The notes: generated by a model from the sequence alone, not told the origin. DNA of 55,355 nt from Pseudomonadota bacterium (GCA_021325655.1 JAJPGT010000007.1:1-55355), one strand, 5' to 3'. Shown: positions 7,913-16,775, counted from the stretch's first letter. Numbers and translations are program-made.

Positions 7913-9493
7913 ATGGCAAAAGCGAGCAAGGTGGTGGATTTCGAGACGGCGACGAAGCTGGTCCCGAACGTGGCGACCGCCGACATCGCCTCCTCGGCAG
8001 GTATTCTGCTGCCAGATCGGATGCTGGCGGCGCTGCGCTTCGCCGCGACTGGCGAGCCACGCGGCCTGACGGCGATCCTGCCGATCGCCGCCGGCGACAG
8101 GTTCGGCCAGCGCGGGATCGACGCCCTGGCCCAGCCGGGGATGCTCGCCCGGATCATCGTCGGCTCGTACCCATCTGGCCCGAGCTCCGCCGCGCCCCCG
8201 GCGATCGTCACCCTGATCGCCTCGACCAGGTCGAAGCCTACAACCTCCCCTCCGGCATGCTGTTCCAGCTCCATCGCGAGCTCGCCGGCAAGCGCCCCGG
8301 GCTGCTCACCGAGGTCGGCCTCGGCACGTTCGTCGATCCACGCCAGCGTGGTGGGCGGATGAACGCGCGGACCCGCGAGGATATCCTGCGTCTGGTCGAG
8401 CTGGATGGGCACGAGATGCTGTTCCTGCCGAGTATCCCGCCGGACGTGGCGATCATCCGCGGCACCACCGCCGACGAGGATGGCAAGCTCACCATGGAGC
8501 ACGAGCCGGCGTTCCTGGGGGCGGCGGTCCAGGCGCTAGCGGTCCACAACCGCGGCGGGACGGTCATCGCCCAGGTGAAGCGCGTCACCGCGCGGGACGC
8601 TGGACCCTCAGCGCATTTCGGTGCCCGGGGTCGTCGTGGATGCTGTTGTCGCCGATCCAGAGCAGCGCCAGGCGACGCTGACCGCCTACGAGCCGGCACT
8701 GAGCGGCGAAACCCGGCTGCCGCTGTCCGAGATCCCGCCGCTCCCCTTCGGGCCGGAGGTCGTCATCGCCGCCGCGCGGCGCAGGAGCTACGTGCCGGCG
8801 ACGTCGCCGCGCTCGGCTTCGGCGTCTCGGCCTCGTGCCCCGGGTGCTGCTGGCAGCGGGCGAGCTGGACCGAGCGACCTTCCGCATCGAGCAGGGCGCG
8901 ATCGGCGGGGTGCCGGCGCTCGACTTCCAGTTCGGCTGCAGCCTCAACCCGGTCGCGATCATGGACGCCTCGTTCCAGTTCGACTTCTTCGGCGGGGACG
9001 GCTTCGACGTCGGCTTCCTGTCGTTCCTGCAGCTCGACGCCGCTGGCAATATCAACGTCAGCCTGCTGCCCTCCCGGCCGCACGTCACCGCCGGCATCGG
9101 CGGCTTCATGGACATCACCGCGCAGGCGCGACGGCTGGCGTTCTCCGGCTTCTTCCGCGCTGGCGGGCTGAAGCTGGCGGTGCGCGACGGAAAGCTGGAG
9201 ATCCTGGAGGAAGGACGGCTGGCCAAGTTCGTCGCAGCGGTGGACCAGATCACCCTCAGGGCGAGCAAGCTCGACAGCGGAGCACGCGGATCACCGTGGT
9301 CACCGAGCGCGGGGTGCTCGAGCAAGGGTCTCAGGGGTTGGAGCTGACGGAAGTGGCGCCCGGCATCGACCCGGAGCGGGACGTGGTCCGGCTGGCCGAG
9401 CTGCCGATCCGGATCAGCCCGAAGCTGCGGCCGATGGAGGCGGCCCTGTTCCAGCCCACTCCGTGCTCGCCGCTGCTGCGGGAGGACCGGTAA
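7913..9493 (+). pseudogene. acyl-CoA:acetate/propionate CoA-transferase (YdiF-like), multiply frameshifted
   Basis: Pieced across frames, this matches the family I CoA-transferase architecture of YdiF/propionate CoA-transferase at nearly full length. In order: VVDFETATKLVPNVATADI, QVEAYNLPSGMLFQLHREL, GLGTFVDPRQRGGRMN, VAIIRGTTADEDGKLTMEHE, PGVVVDAVVADPEQ, ELRAGDVAALGFGVS, the catalytic-glutamate region RIEQGAIGG, FQFDFFGGDGFDVGFLSF, and ITVVTERGVLEQGSQGLEL. Frame changes are needed near 8195, 8597, 8775, 8832 and 9280. The enzyme would move CoA between carboxylic acids in the cytoplasm, here probably activating an acid intermediate of the catabolic cluster. It follows the lacI-like gene by 13 bases. 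As written it cannot give a full-length protein. Confidence 0.8.
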
Positions 9494-9564
9494 GGCGAGC
9501 AATGGGCCGGCCTGTGCCCCGGCGCCGCCGCGCCGCCTGCTGGCCGCGCCGAATCGAGCCCCCG

Positions 9565-9593
9565 TTGACAGCCGCGCGCGGTGGGCGTACCAT
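9565..9593 (+). promoter_or_regulatory. promoter of the deoR-like gene
   Basis: TTGACA (9565-9570), a 17-base spacer and TACCAT (9588-9593) make a strong sigma-70-like promoter. Downstream, before the start codon, the loosely repeated CACATTCGC (9618-9626) and CACATCGC (9630-9637) could be a regulator site, but this is weak. The promoter sits just after the end of the broken CoA-transferase gene, so the DeoR regulator and aldolase can be expressed independently of it. Confidence 0.6.
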
Positions 9594-9643
9594 CGGCCCA
9601 CAGATTAACAAAGTCTCACATTCGCTATCACATCGCGCTCGAG

Positions 9644-10576
9644 GTGGCCAGAGAAGTGGAGGAGACACGCTCGCGCAAGGCAGCTCGCCCGTCCCAGGAG
9701 CCCGGGAGGCGCCGGCTGCTGCCAGCGATGCGCCAGGCGGCGATGCTTTCCCTGCTCGCGGAGCGCGGCATGGTCAGCGCCGCGGACCTGACCGCGCTGC
9801 TGGGCGTCTCGCTGATGACCGTACATCGCGACCTGAACGCACTCGAGCGCCGCGGGCTGGTGCTCAAGACGTTCGGCGGGGCGATCGCGACCTCCTACCA
9901 CCAGGCGGCCTACTTCCACTTCACGGAGCAGATGCAGCTTCGCCAGGCGCAGAAGATCGCCATCGCCGAGCGCGCGGTGACGCTGGTGCTCCCGGGCGAC
10001 ACCATTGTCATCGACGGCAGCACCACCGGCTACTGGTTCGCCAAGCGGCTGACGCGAGCGGTGGCGAACTGGGGCGGGTCGACCCAGCTCACCGTCGTCA
10101 CCAACTCGGTGCCGCTGCTGACCGAACTGGCCAGCGCGCCCCGGATCACGCTCGTCTCCACCGGCGGCATGCTCGACCGCAATGGCCAGTACCTGTACGG
10201 TCCCGCCGCGCTGCGGTTCCTGGCCGAGCTACGCGCCGACAAGCTGTTCTTCTCCGCTGCCGGGGTACTCCCGGAGGAGGGGGTTGCCGACGTGGAGATG
10301 AACCCGGTCCAGGTCAAGCGGCTGATGCTGCGCGCCTCGCGGGAGCGCTACCTGCTGGTGGACTCCTCGAAGTTCGGGGCCCGCGGACTGGTCCCCCTCG
10401 CACCACTCTCGGAGCTCACCGCGCTCATCACCGACAGCCAGGTCAGCCTGGAGGTGCTCCAGGCGCTCGCCACGGCTGGCCTGGAGGGCCGCATCATCGT
10501 CGCCGCCGAGGGCGAAGCGGCTCCGCCTGCGTGGAGCGCCGCGCTTTCGCCGTTCTCGGGCACTCGCCCCGGCTAG
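9644..10576 (+). CDS. DeoR-family transcriptional regulator
   Basis: About 310 residues. The N-terminal helix-turn-helix reads SAADLTALLGVSLMTVHRD, followed by ALERRGLVLKTFGGAI as in DeoR/GlpR proteins. The C-terminal sugar-phosphate-sensing domain has DGSTTGYWFAKRL, VVTNSVPLL, STGG, the FFSAAGV segment and LLVDSSKFG. Start assignment is uncertain: GTG 9644 and GTG 9656 both lie downstream of the predicted promoter, and an earlier in-frame GTG at 9581 would precede the transcript start. It probably represses the following class II aldolase and SDR genes until a phosphorylated sugar accumulates. It is intact although the genes on both sides of this stretch are damaged. Confidence 0.85.
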   Translation: MAREVEETRSRKAARPSQEPGRRRLLPAMRQAAMLSLLAERGMVSAADLTALLGVSLMTVHRDLNALERRGLVLKTFGGAIATSYHQAAYFHFTEQMQLRQAQKIAIAERAVTLVLPGDTIVIDGSTTGYWFAKRLTRAVANWGGSTQLTVVTNSVPLLTELASAPRITLVSTGGMLDRNGQYLYGPAALRFLAELRADKLFFSAAGVLPEEGVADVEMNPVQVKRLMLRASRERYLLVDSSKFGARGLVPLAPLSELTALITDSQVSLEVLQALATAGLEGRIIVAAEGEAAPPAWSAALSPFSGTRPG

Positions 10577-10590
10577 GAGGGGAGAACCGG

Positions 10591-11334
10591 ATGCTTCTGC
10601 ACGCTCTGCGCACGGAGGTGGCGGCGACAGCCCGCCGCCTGGTGCTCAGCCGCCTGGTCACCGGCACCGCGGGCAACGTCAGCGCCCGCGAGCCGGAGAC
10701 CGGCCACGTGGCGATCACCCCCACCGGGCTGGACTACGAGACGATGACCGCGGCGGACATCGTCGTGGTCGACCGCGAGGGCCAGCCAGTGGATGGCCGC
10801 TGGCTCCCCTCGTCCGAGCTGCCGATGCACCTGGAGGTCTACCGCCGCCTGCCCGAGCGGCACGCGGTCGTCCACACCCACTCGCTGTTCGCCACCGTCT
10901 TCGCCGCCAGCGGCCGGGAGATCAAGGGGATCCACTACGAGATCACGATCGGGGGCGGAACGTCCGTCCGCGTCGCACCGTATGCCACCTATGGCACTCC
11001 GGAGCTGGCGCGCAACGCGGTCGAGACGATGGGCCAGCAGAGCGTGGTGCTGCTGCAAAACCACGGGCTGCTGGCGGTCGGCCCCACCCTCGCCCGGGCC
11101 TACGCCATCGCCGAGAAGATCGAGTTCATCGCCGAGCTGTACTACCACGCCCTCCAGCTCGGCAGCCCGATCATCCTGCCGGACGACGAGCTGCTGCGGG
11201 TCCTGGAGAAGTCGCGCAGCTACGGCCAGCCGGCGCAGCTCCAGGCGGCCTCGGCTGGCGACAGGGAGGGAAGCACCGACCAACACGAGCGCTCGCGCGC
11301 CGCCAGGAGAAGGCAGCAGGCTACGCCAGGGTAG
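10591..11334 (+). CDS. class II aldolase/adducin family protein (fuculose/ribulose-phosphate aldolase-like)
   Basis: 247 residues, starting 14 bases after the deoR-like stop with AGGAGGGGAG as ribosome binding site. The fold signature is clear: GTAGNVSAR, the acid residue in SSELPMHLEVY, zinc ligands in VVHTHS and a third in LLQNHG, and a terminal YGQP. Family members cleave or epimerise phosphorylated sugars (L-fuculose-1-phosphate aldolase, L-ribulose-5-phosphate 4-epimerase) using zinc and an enediolate intermediate. Pairing with a DeoR regulator and an SDR suggests catabolism of a deoxy-sugar, sugar acid or polyol, with the aldehyde product passed to an oxidoreductase. The exact substrate cannot be read from the sequence. 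The last 25 residues are Arg/Gln-rich and variable. Confidence 0.85.
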   Translation: MLLHALRTEVAATARRLVLSRLVTGTAGNVSAREPETGHVAITPTGLDYETMTAADIVVVDREGQPVDGRWLPSSELPMHLEVYRRLPERHAVVHTHSLFATVFAASGREIKGIHYEITIGGGTSVRVAPYATYGTPELARNAVETMGQQSVVLLQNHGLLAVGPTLARAYAIAEKIEFIAELYYHALQLGSPIILPDDELLRVLEKSRSYGQPAQLQAASAGDREGSTDQHERSRAARRRQQATPG

Positions 11335-11418
11335 CTGTTGTGCTCCCCTGCGATCCGCTGGGAGGCGATCGGCCTGGGCCGCGCGCGTGGACTGACCGAC
11401 GCAGGAGGAAGCAGGGGT

Positions 11419-12119
11419 ATGGGACGGCTGGAAGACGCGCGTGGTGACCGGGGCGACCTCTGGCATCGGGCTGGCGGTCGGGCGGCGCTTTCGCCAGAGG
11501 GGGCGCGGGTGCTGCTGGCCAACCGCGACGCGAGCGGGGTGCGCCAGGCGGCGGACGAGATTGGCGGCGAGGCGGTGCTTGACGTGCTGGACGAGGGCGC
11601 CATCGCCCGGGTAGAGCAGAACCGAGGCGCGCTGGGCATCCTGGTCAACGCCGCCGGGGTCACCTCCTCCGGCACCGTGCTGAGCACCTCCAGCGAGGAA
11701 CTCAACCGCCGTATCGGCATCAACCCGCCTGGCACATTCCTGACCTGCACGGACTTCCTGCTATTGCTGGAGCGGGCCCGAGGCAGCATCGTCAACGTCG
11801 CCTCCAACACCGCCTTCGTCGCCATTCCGCGTCGCGCCGCCTACTGTGCCTCCAAAGGCGGGTGCTGGCGCTCACCCGGGCGATCGCCATCGACCACGTG
11901 GCGAGCGGGATTCGCTGCAACGCGCTCTGCCCGGGCACGATCCATACCCCGTTCATCGAGCGGGTCGCTGCGCGAGTACGCCGCCCGCCAGCCAATGCAG
12001 CGCATGGGCACGCCCGAGGGGATGGCCGCGGCCGCCCTCTTCCTCGCCTCCGACGAGACCTCATTCATCACCGGCGCAGCGCTGCTGGCCGATGGCGGCT
12101 GGACCGCGATCGAGCGTAG
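11419..12119 (+). pseudogene. short-chain dehydrogenase/reductase, multiply frameshifted
   Basis: An ATG with AGGAGGAAG upstream begins an SDR that needs about four frame changes. The pieces are VVTGATSGIGLAVGRRF (NAD(P) glycine motif), EGARVLLANRD, ILVNAAGVTSSGTVL, SIVNVASNTAF, the catalytic YCASKGG, VLALTRAIAIDHVASGIRCN, CPGTIHTPFIER, REYAARQPMQRMGTPEGMA and the C-terminal FITGAALLADGGW. Shifts fall near 11433, 11490, 11860 (a G apparently missing from GGCGGG) and 11970, and the stop is ambiguous. It would be a cytoplasmic NAD(P)-dependent oxidoreductase of a hydroxy or keto metabolite, probably working with the aldolase upstream. As written, no functional protein is possible. Confidence 0.8.
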
Positions 12120-12252
12120 TGCAGCGACGCGCCCGGGCTGGGGTCCTGGAGGCAAGCGCGGCAAGCAAACGGGGCTGGGTGCCGTCAGTGGACCAGACGT
12201 GCTAACGGCGATACGCCGCCTGCTACGGCTCAGACAGCGACGTCAGCTTGCG

Positions 12253-12602
12253 TCAGCCCGCCCAGCCTAGCGCAGCCACATCCTGGCCCAGGCTGGCGGT
12301 GACCCGGCAGGCAGCGTGCTTGTTGTTGCGGAACAGCGGCAGCGCCCACCGTGTGCAGGGGGTGGGATGGTGCAGCCGCTCCAGGTATGGGCCGCTGACC
12401 AGCGTCTCGACTGTCTCGGTTTCATAGAGAGTGAAGTAGCGATGGCTGACGACGTACGCCGCGTAGCGCCGCCTACGCAGAAACCCGGGGACGCTGACGC
12501 GCTCCAGCATGGCTCACGGGGGTGCCAGTCGAGAAACTCGCCCTCGCCGCCGGGGGCGACGTCGTTCCAGATCGCCAGGACTCCACGGCCCAGCAGTGCC
12601 AT
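12253..12602 (-). pseudogene. small conserved protein of unknown function, one-base frameshift
   Basis: On the minus strand a start at 12602 gives MALLGRGVLAIWNDVAPGG, then EFLDWHPRE. The frame then breaks at 12512-12514, where GAGCCATG would need one extra base (GAGC-A-CATG) to continue as MLERVSVPGFLRRRRYAAY and on to ETLVSGPYLERLHHPTP and LPLFRNNKHAACRVTASLG. Restored, it is about 115 residues and resembles a widespread small family with an H-x2-ERV-x-PGFLRGRRY pattern, possibly a ferredoxin-fold (EthD-like) protein. No function is assigned. It lies on the opposite strand between the broken SDR and the MaoC-like pair. Confidence 0.55.
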
Positions 12603-12624
12603 CGCGCCACTCCCGGCGCACTCG

Positions 12625-12660
12625 ATAATAGGCTGAACGTTCCGGAAGCGAGCAATGGCC
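12625..12660 (-). promoter_or_regulatory. possible promoter/operator between divergent genes
   Basis: On the minus strand TATTAT (12630-12625) could be a -10, with TTGCTC 19 bases upstream as a poor -35. Between them lies the palindromic core GAACGTTC (12635-12642). This is the same core as in the strong 18-bp palindrome of the Ugp operon promoter, but here the flanks do not pair. A weak candidate only. Confidence 0.22.
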
Positions 12661-12696
12661 GCTTGTCGCCCCTGGCGGCCCCAGAAGGAGAGCGCG

Positions 12697-13119
12697 ATGG
12701 CCGAGCCGCGCGAGACCTGCTTCGACGATCTGTGGCCTGGGCGGACGTTCCCGCCCTATCGCTACGTTCTTACCGAGGACCTGGCGCGCCGCTACGCCGC
12801 GATCGCGGGTGCCGAGCCGGCGACGTACCCAGCGGTGCTGGCGTCTCAGGGCCTGCCGCTGGTCGCTCCGCCGCTGCTGCTCGACACGCTGCAGCCGCTC
12901 AAGGCGCTGCTCGCCTTCCCAGAAGGGGTGGTCCACGCCCGGGAGGAGGTCGAGTTTCGTGGCCTGGGCCGGGTGGGCGACCAGATCACCGTCTGGCTCT
13001 CGGTGGAGGACCGATACGTAAGGAACGAGCGGCGGTTCGTGCGCTTCGTACAGCGGGCGGAGAACCAGCGGGGCGAGACGCTGCTGGTGGCGCGCAAGAC
13101 GCTGGTCTGGCCATGTTGA
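12697..13119 (+). CDS. MaoC-like dehydratase domain protein (first of a pair)
   Basis: 140 residues, starting at the ATG preceded by AGAAGGAG rather than at an upstream in-frame ATG (12655). It resembles the N-terminal MaoC-like half (FAS1-type hot-dog) of two-part enoyl-CoA hydratases: DLWPGRTFPPYRYVLTEDL, AIAGAEPATYPA, then VVHAREEVEFRGLGRVGD and RNERRFVRFVQRAENQRGE. The family hydrates or dehydrates acyl-CoA thioesters. The catalytic Asp-His dyad of active R-hydratases is not evident here and would be supplied by the partner downstream, as in heteromeric MaoC pairs. The partner starts 14 bases later. It is intact within a cluster of otherwise broken genes. Confidence 0.7.
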   Translation: MAEPRETCFDDLWPGRTFPPYRYVLTEDLARRYAAIAGAEPATYPAVLASQGLPLVAPPLLLDTLQPLKALLAFPEGVVHAREEVEFRGLGRVGDQITVWLSVEDRYVRNERRFVRFVQRAENQRGETLLVARKTLVWPC

Positions 13120-13133
13120 AAGGAGATGCGGGT

Positions 13134-13580
13134 ATGGAGAGGCGACAACGGCCGCGGGTGGGCGACGAGCTGGGGCCGCTCGAGCAGCGGATCGACCAGG
13201 AGCGGATGAACGAGTTCGCCCAGGTGAGCGGGAGTAACGGCAGGATCCACCTCGATCCAACGTTCGCCGTCCCACGCTGGGGCAGCACGCTGGCCCAGGG
13301 GATGCTGGTGCTCGACCCCATCTGCCAGCTCATGATCTGCGTCTGCTCGCTGCGCGGCTGGCTGGAGCACGGCCGACTGGAGGCGAAGTTCGTCGGCTAC
13401 ACCCGCCCGGGCGATACCGTCACCACTCGGGCCACGGTGGAGGAGCTGTCCGAGCAGGAGGGGCGGACGCTGATCACCTGTCGCTTCCAGTGCGAGACGC
13501 AGGACGGTCGGACAGTGATCGTTGGGACAGCGCGGGGGGCGCTGCTGGAGGAGACGCCGGGGTGGCGCTGCCCGATCTGA
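13134..13580 (+). CDS. MaoC-like dehydratase domain protein (second of a pair)
   Basis: 148 residues. ATG 13134 is chosen over ATG 13113 because AAGGAG lies nine bases upstream of it. The hot-dog fold signature includes RIDQERMNEFAQVSGSNGRIHLDP, where an Asp-x-Asn-x-x-His catalytic pattern would normally occur. Here the Asp is replaced (S-N-G-R-I-H), so activity is uncertain. AQGMLVLDPICQLM corresponds to the usual hydratase helix, and LEAKFVGYTRPGDTVTTRATV to the C-terminal strands. With the preceding gene it probably forms a two-subunit acyl-CoA hydratase. It overlaps the next gene by 19 bases, which implies translational coupling with the CoA-ligase-like gene. Confidence 0.7.
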   Translation: MERRQRPRVGDELGPLEQRIDQERMNEFAQVSGSNGRIHLDPTFAVPRWGSTLAQGMLVLDPICQLMICVCSLRGWLEHGRLEAKFVGYTRPGDTVTTRATVEELSEQEGRTLITCRFQCETQDGRTVIVGTARGALLEETPGWRCPI

Positions 13581-14922
13581 CCCCGCTGCTCAGCCCGCGC
13601 GCGATCGCGGTGGTTGGCGCCACTCCCGACGTCCGCCGCGTCGGTGGTCGACCGGTGGAGTACCTACGGCGGGCTATCCCGGCCGGATCTACCCGGTCAA
13701 TCCGCGCTACACCACGATCGGCGGGCTGCCATGCTACCCGGACGTCGCGGCACTGCCGGAGACGCCCGACATGGCGATCATCGCTCTGCCGGCCGCGGCG
13801 GTGCTGGAGGCTGTCGCCGCCTGCCAGGCAGCCGGCATCCCCGCCCTCACCGTCTATAGCAGTGGCTTCTCCGAGGCCAGCCCGGCCGGGCAGGCGCTGG
13901 AGGCGGAGCTCCGCCGGCGCGCCCGCGAGCGCGGGACGCTGCTGTGCGGCCCGAACAGCCAGGGCGTAGCCAACTTCTACGACCGCGTCGCGGCGAACTT
14001 CACCAGCAGCCCGAGCGACCTGGAGGTGCCGGTCGGCCCGCTCGGTTTCGTCAGCCAGAGCGGGCTGTTCGGCGGGATCGCGCTGGCAGAGTGCGTCCGC
14101 CGGGGGCCGGGGCTCGGCTACCTGGTGAGCACCGGCAACGAGGCGGGGGTGGAGTTCTCCGACGTGCTGGGGCACCTGGCTCGTGACCCGCGGGTGACGG
14201 TGATCGGCGGCTATCTGGAAGGGCCGCGCGACGGCGAGCGCTTCCGGGAGGCGATCCGCCTCGCCCACGAGCACCGCACGTCGGTGGTGCTGCTGAAGGT
14301 CGGCCACACCGAGACCGCAGCGCGGGCGGCCGCCTCCCACACCAGGGCGCTGGCCGGCAGCTACCGGGTGTACCAGGAGGTGTTCCGCCAGTGGGGCGTG
14401 GTCGAGGTCGACGACGTGGAGGAGCTGTTCGACACGCTCGCCCTGTTCGCCCTGGAGCAGCGTCCCTGCGTGGCTGGGCGGATCGCGGTGCTCACCAACT
14501 CGGGCGGGATGGGCGTCTTCTGTGCCGACAAGGCGCAGGAGCTGGGGCTGCGGATGGCCACGCTCGCTCCCGAGACGCGGGCGGCCATCGCCACCCATCT
14601 GCCCGAATTCGGCTCGCCCGACAACCCGGTCGACATCACCCTTCAGGCGTTCAGCGAGACCGCCCCGGTCGGCAGCCACCTGCGGCACCTGGCCGCGGAC
14701 CCCGGGGTAGACGCTCTGCTGGTCGTGTTCGGGGTCCAGCGGCTCAACGTCCCCGCGCTGGTCGAGGAGATTCGCCAGACCCGGCAGCAGAGCGGCAAGC
14801 CGCTCGTCGTCGCCTGGATGGCCGGCGCGCCAGAAGGTCCGCGGCTGCTGGCGGCCGCCGGGGTCCCCATCTTCCTGGATCCCTTGCGGGCGCTGAAGGC
14901 GCTGCGGGCGCTGGCGAGGTAG
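13562..14922 (+). pseudogene. acyl-CoA synthetase (NDP-forming) alpha-type protein, one frameshift
   Basis: A GTG start at 13562, inside the end of the MaoC gene, gives LTPLLSPRAIAVVGATPD, the CoA-binding Rossmann start of NDP-forming acetyl-CoA synthetases and related ligases. Near 13672, in a GGCGGG-rich stretch, the frame changes and continues cleanly: GYPGRIYPVNPRY, CYPDVAALPETPDMAIIALP, LLCGPNSQGVANFY, GFVSQSGLFGG and VAVLTNSGGMGVFCAD-like elements. The phospho-histidine region is replaced by VSQSGLFGG-type sequence, and SHTRALAGSY is present. About 450 residues in all, matching the alpha-type half. The ATP-grasp half follows only as a fragment, so the enzyme would be non-functional alone. 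Confidence 0.75.
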
Positions 14923-14927
14923 AGCCA

Positions 14928-15149
14928 GTGCAGGCCCGGCCCGCCCCGGAACCGCCGTCCAGGCCCGCCCGGGATCTCCGTCCCGCCCTGGACCTGCTCC
15001 GCCTCGCCCACGAGCAGGGGCGCTCCACGCTGGATGAGCGCGCCGCCAAGGCCGTGCTCGCCGCCGCCGGCCTGGCCGTGACCCGGGAACGGCTGGCGAC
15101 CAGCCCGGGCCGTAGCAGGCGGCGGCAGCCCGTTCCATCTCCTCCCTAG
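14928..15149 (+). pseudogene. truncated ATP-grasp (acyl-CoA synthetase beta-type) remnant
   Basis: A GTG six bases after the preceding stop opens 73 codons. After a Pro/Arg-rich lead they read LRLAHEQGRSTLDERAAKAV and LAAAGLAVTRERLATSPG. This is the start of the ATP-grasp domain of NDP-forming acyl-CoA synthetases, where DE..AK..L...G..VTRE is conserved. The sequence then turns into Arg/Pro-rich non-family sequence and stops; another frame carries an AAAAR-like continuation for a few residues. More than 80 percent of the domain is missing before the glnA leader. This marks the right end of the damaged catabolic cluster. Confidence 0.6.
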
Positions 15150-15320
15150 TCTTGTGCAGAGAGTACAAGCTAGCGGCCACATTTTGCGGCAGTGCAGCCG
15201 TACCAGTTGTGCGCTCCGCCCGGTACCATCTGGGTAACGACCGCTGGGCAAGGGTGCCTCGAGTGTACGCGCTCGGGGCACCTGGCGCTCCGGCGGCGAC
15301 TGCTGCTGAGGAGGCTGCTT

Positions 15321-16754
15321 GTGGCTATCGCGTCACTCCGCGATCAGGTCGAGGAGGTGCTGGCATTCGCCCGCGAGACGGGCACTAAGATCGTCGATTT
15401 CAAGTTCACCGACCTGCCCGGAGTGTGGCAGCATTTCTCGATTCCGGTGCAGGAGCTCTCGCGCGAGCTGTTCTCTGAAGGGATCGGCTTCGACGGCTCG
15501 AGCATCCGCGGGTTCCAGAAGATCCACGAGAGCGACATGCTCCTGGTTCCGGATCCCGCGACCGCGATCGTCGACCCGGCCTGCGAGGTGCCGACGCTCA
15601 GCCTGATCTGCAACGTGGTATCGCCTGGCACCCTGGAGCCGTACACCCGCGATCCGCGCTACGTGGCGCACAAGGCGGAGCAGTACCTGGCCAGCAGCGG
15701 GATCGCCACCACCGCCTACTTCGGCCCCGAGGTCGAGTTCTACATCTTCAACAGCGTCCGCTTTGACCAGAATGCTCACTCCGGCTACTACTTCATCGAC
15801 TCCGAGGAGGGCATCTGGAACTCGGGGCGGAACAGCACCCCGAACCTCGGCTACCGACCACGATTCAAGGAGGGCTACTTCCCGGCCCCGCCCACCGACA
15901 AGCTGCAGGACCTGCGCTCGAAGATCGTACTGGCGATGATGGAGGCTGGGATCGAGATCGAGGTGCACCACCACGAGGTGGGCACCGCTGGCCAGACCGA
16001 GATCGACATGCGCTACAAGACCCTGGTCAAGATGGCCGACCAGGTGATGCTCTACAAGTACATCGCCCGCAACGTCTGCGCCAAGCACGGCTACGTGGCC
16101 TGCTTCATGCCGAAGCCGATGTTCGGCGACAACGGCTCCGGGATGCACACGCACCAGAGCCTGTGGAACGACGACCAGCCGCTGTTCTACGACGACAACG
16201 GCTATGCCAAGCTGAGCGATCTGGCACGCTGGTACATCGGCGGGCTGCTGAAGCACGCCCCGGCGGTGCTCGCCTTCGCCGCGCCCACAACCAACTCCTA
16301 CCGGCGGCTCGTGCCCGGCTACGAGGCGCCGATCAAGCTGGTCTACTCGCAGCGCAACCGCTCCGCCTGTATTCGCATTCCCACCTACTCCAACTCGCCA
16401 AAGGCGCGCCGGCTGGAGTTCCGGGCGCCCGATCCCTCGTGCAACCCCTACCTCGCCTTCGCCGCCATGCTCATGGCCGGCCTGGACGGCATCCAGAACA
16501 AGATCGAGCCCCCGGCCCCGATCGACGAAGACCTGTACGAGCTGTCGTCCAACGGCCACCAGGTCGAGTCCACGCCCGGGAGCCTGGGCGAGGTGCTGGC
16601 GGCGCTGGAGGCTGACCACGCCTTCCTGCTGAAGGGCGGCGTGTTCACCCAGGACCTTATCGACACCTGGATCAGCTACAAGCGCGAGCGCGAGCTCGAG
16701 CCGGTCGCGCTCCGACCCCACCCCTACGAGTTCTTCCTGTACTCGGACATTTAG
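15321..16754 (+). CDS. glnA: glutamine synthetase type I
   Basis: 477 residues, starting at a GTG preceded by AGGAGG six bases upstream. It makes glutamine from glutamate, ammonia and ATP. Family motifs are present in order: FTDLPGVWQHFSIP, FDGSSIRGFQKIHESDM, FGPEVEFYIF, VHHHEVGTAGQTEIDM, NGSGMHTHQSLW, FAAPTTNSYRRLVPGYEAP, NRSACIRIP and FRAPDPSCNPYLAFA. Near the C-terminus DLYEL carries the Tyr that is adenylylated in GSI-beta enzymes, so covalent control is possible. Length is normal for GSI. It has its own terminator and no operon partner. It is fully intact directly beside the decayed cluster, which argues against generally poor sequence here. Confidence 0.96.
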   Translation: MAIASLRDQVEEVLAFARETGTKIVDFKFTDLPGVWQHFSIPVQELSRELFSEGIGFDGSSIRGFQKIHESDMLLVPDPATAIVDPACEVPTLSLICNVVSPGTLEPYTRDPRYVAHKAEQYLASSGIATTAYFGPEVEFYIFNSVRFDQNAHSGYYFIDSEEGIWNSGRNSTPNLGYRPRFKEGYFPAPPTDKLQDLRSKIVLAMMEAGIEIEVHHHEVGTAGQTEIDMRYKTLVKMADQVMLYKYIARNVCAKHGYVACFMPKPMFGDNGSGMHTHQSLWNDDQPLFYDDNGYAKLSDLARWYIGGLLKHAPAVLAFAAPTTNSYRRLVPGYEAPIKLVYSQRNRSACIRIPTYSNSPKARRLEFRAPDPSCNPYLAFAAMLMAGLDGIQNKIEPPAPIDEDLYELSSNGHQVESTPGSLGEVLAALEADHAFLLKGGVFTQDLIDTWISYKRERELEPVALRPHPYEFFLYSDI

Positions 16755-16775
16755 GCCGCCCTGCCCGTCGCTGCT

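Noticed and set aside
4858..15149. Attributing all frameshifts to sequencing error
   Set aside because: Not excluded, but lesions cluster in one pathway, include a nonsense codon, a gene fusion and a truncation that indel errors would not produce, and intact genes flank and intersperse the damage.
13474..15180. A 568-codon minus-strand frame across the acyl-CoA synthetase region
   Set aside because: It is low-complexity (Gly/Arg/Asp) antisense sequence to a recognisable synthetase.
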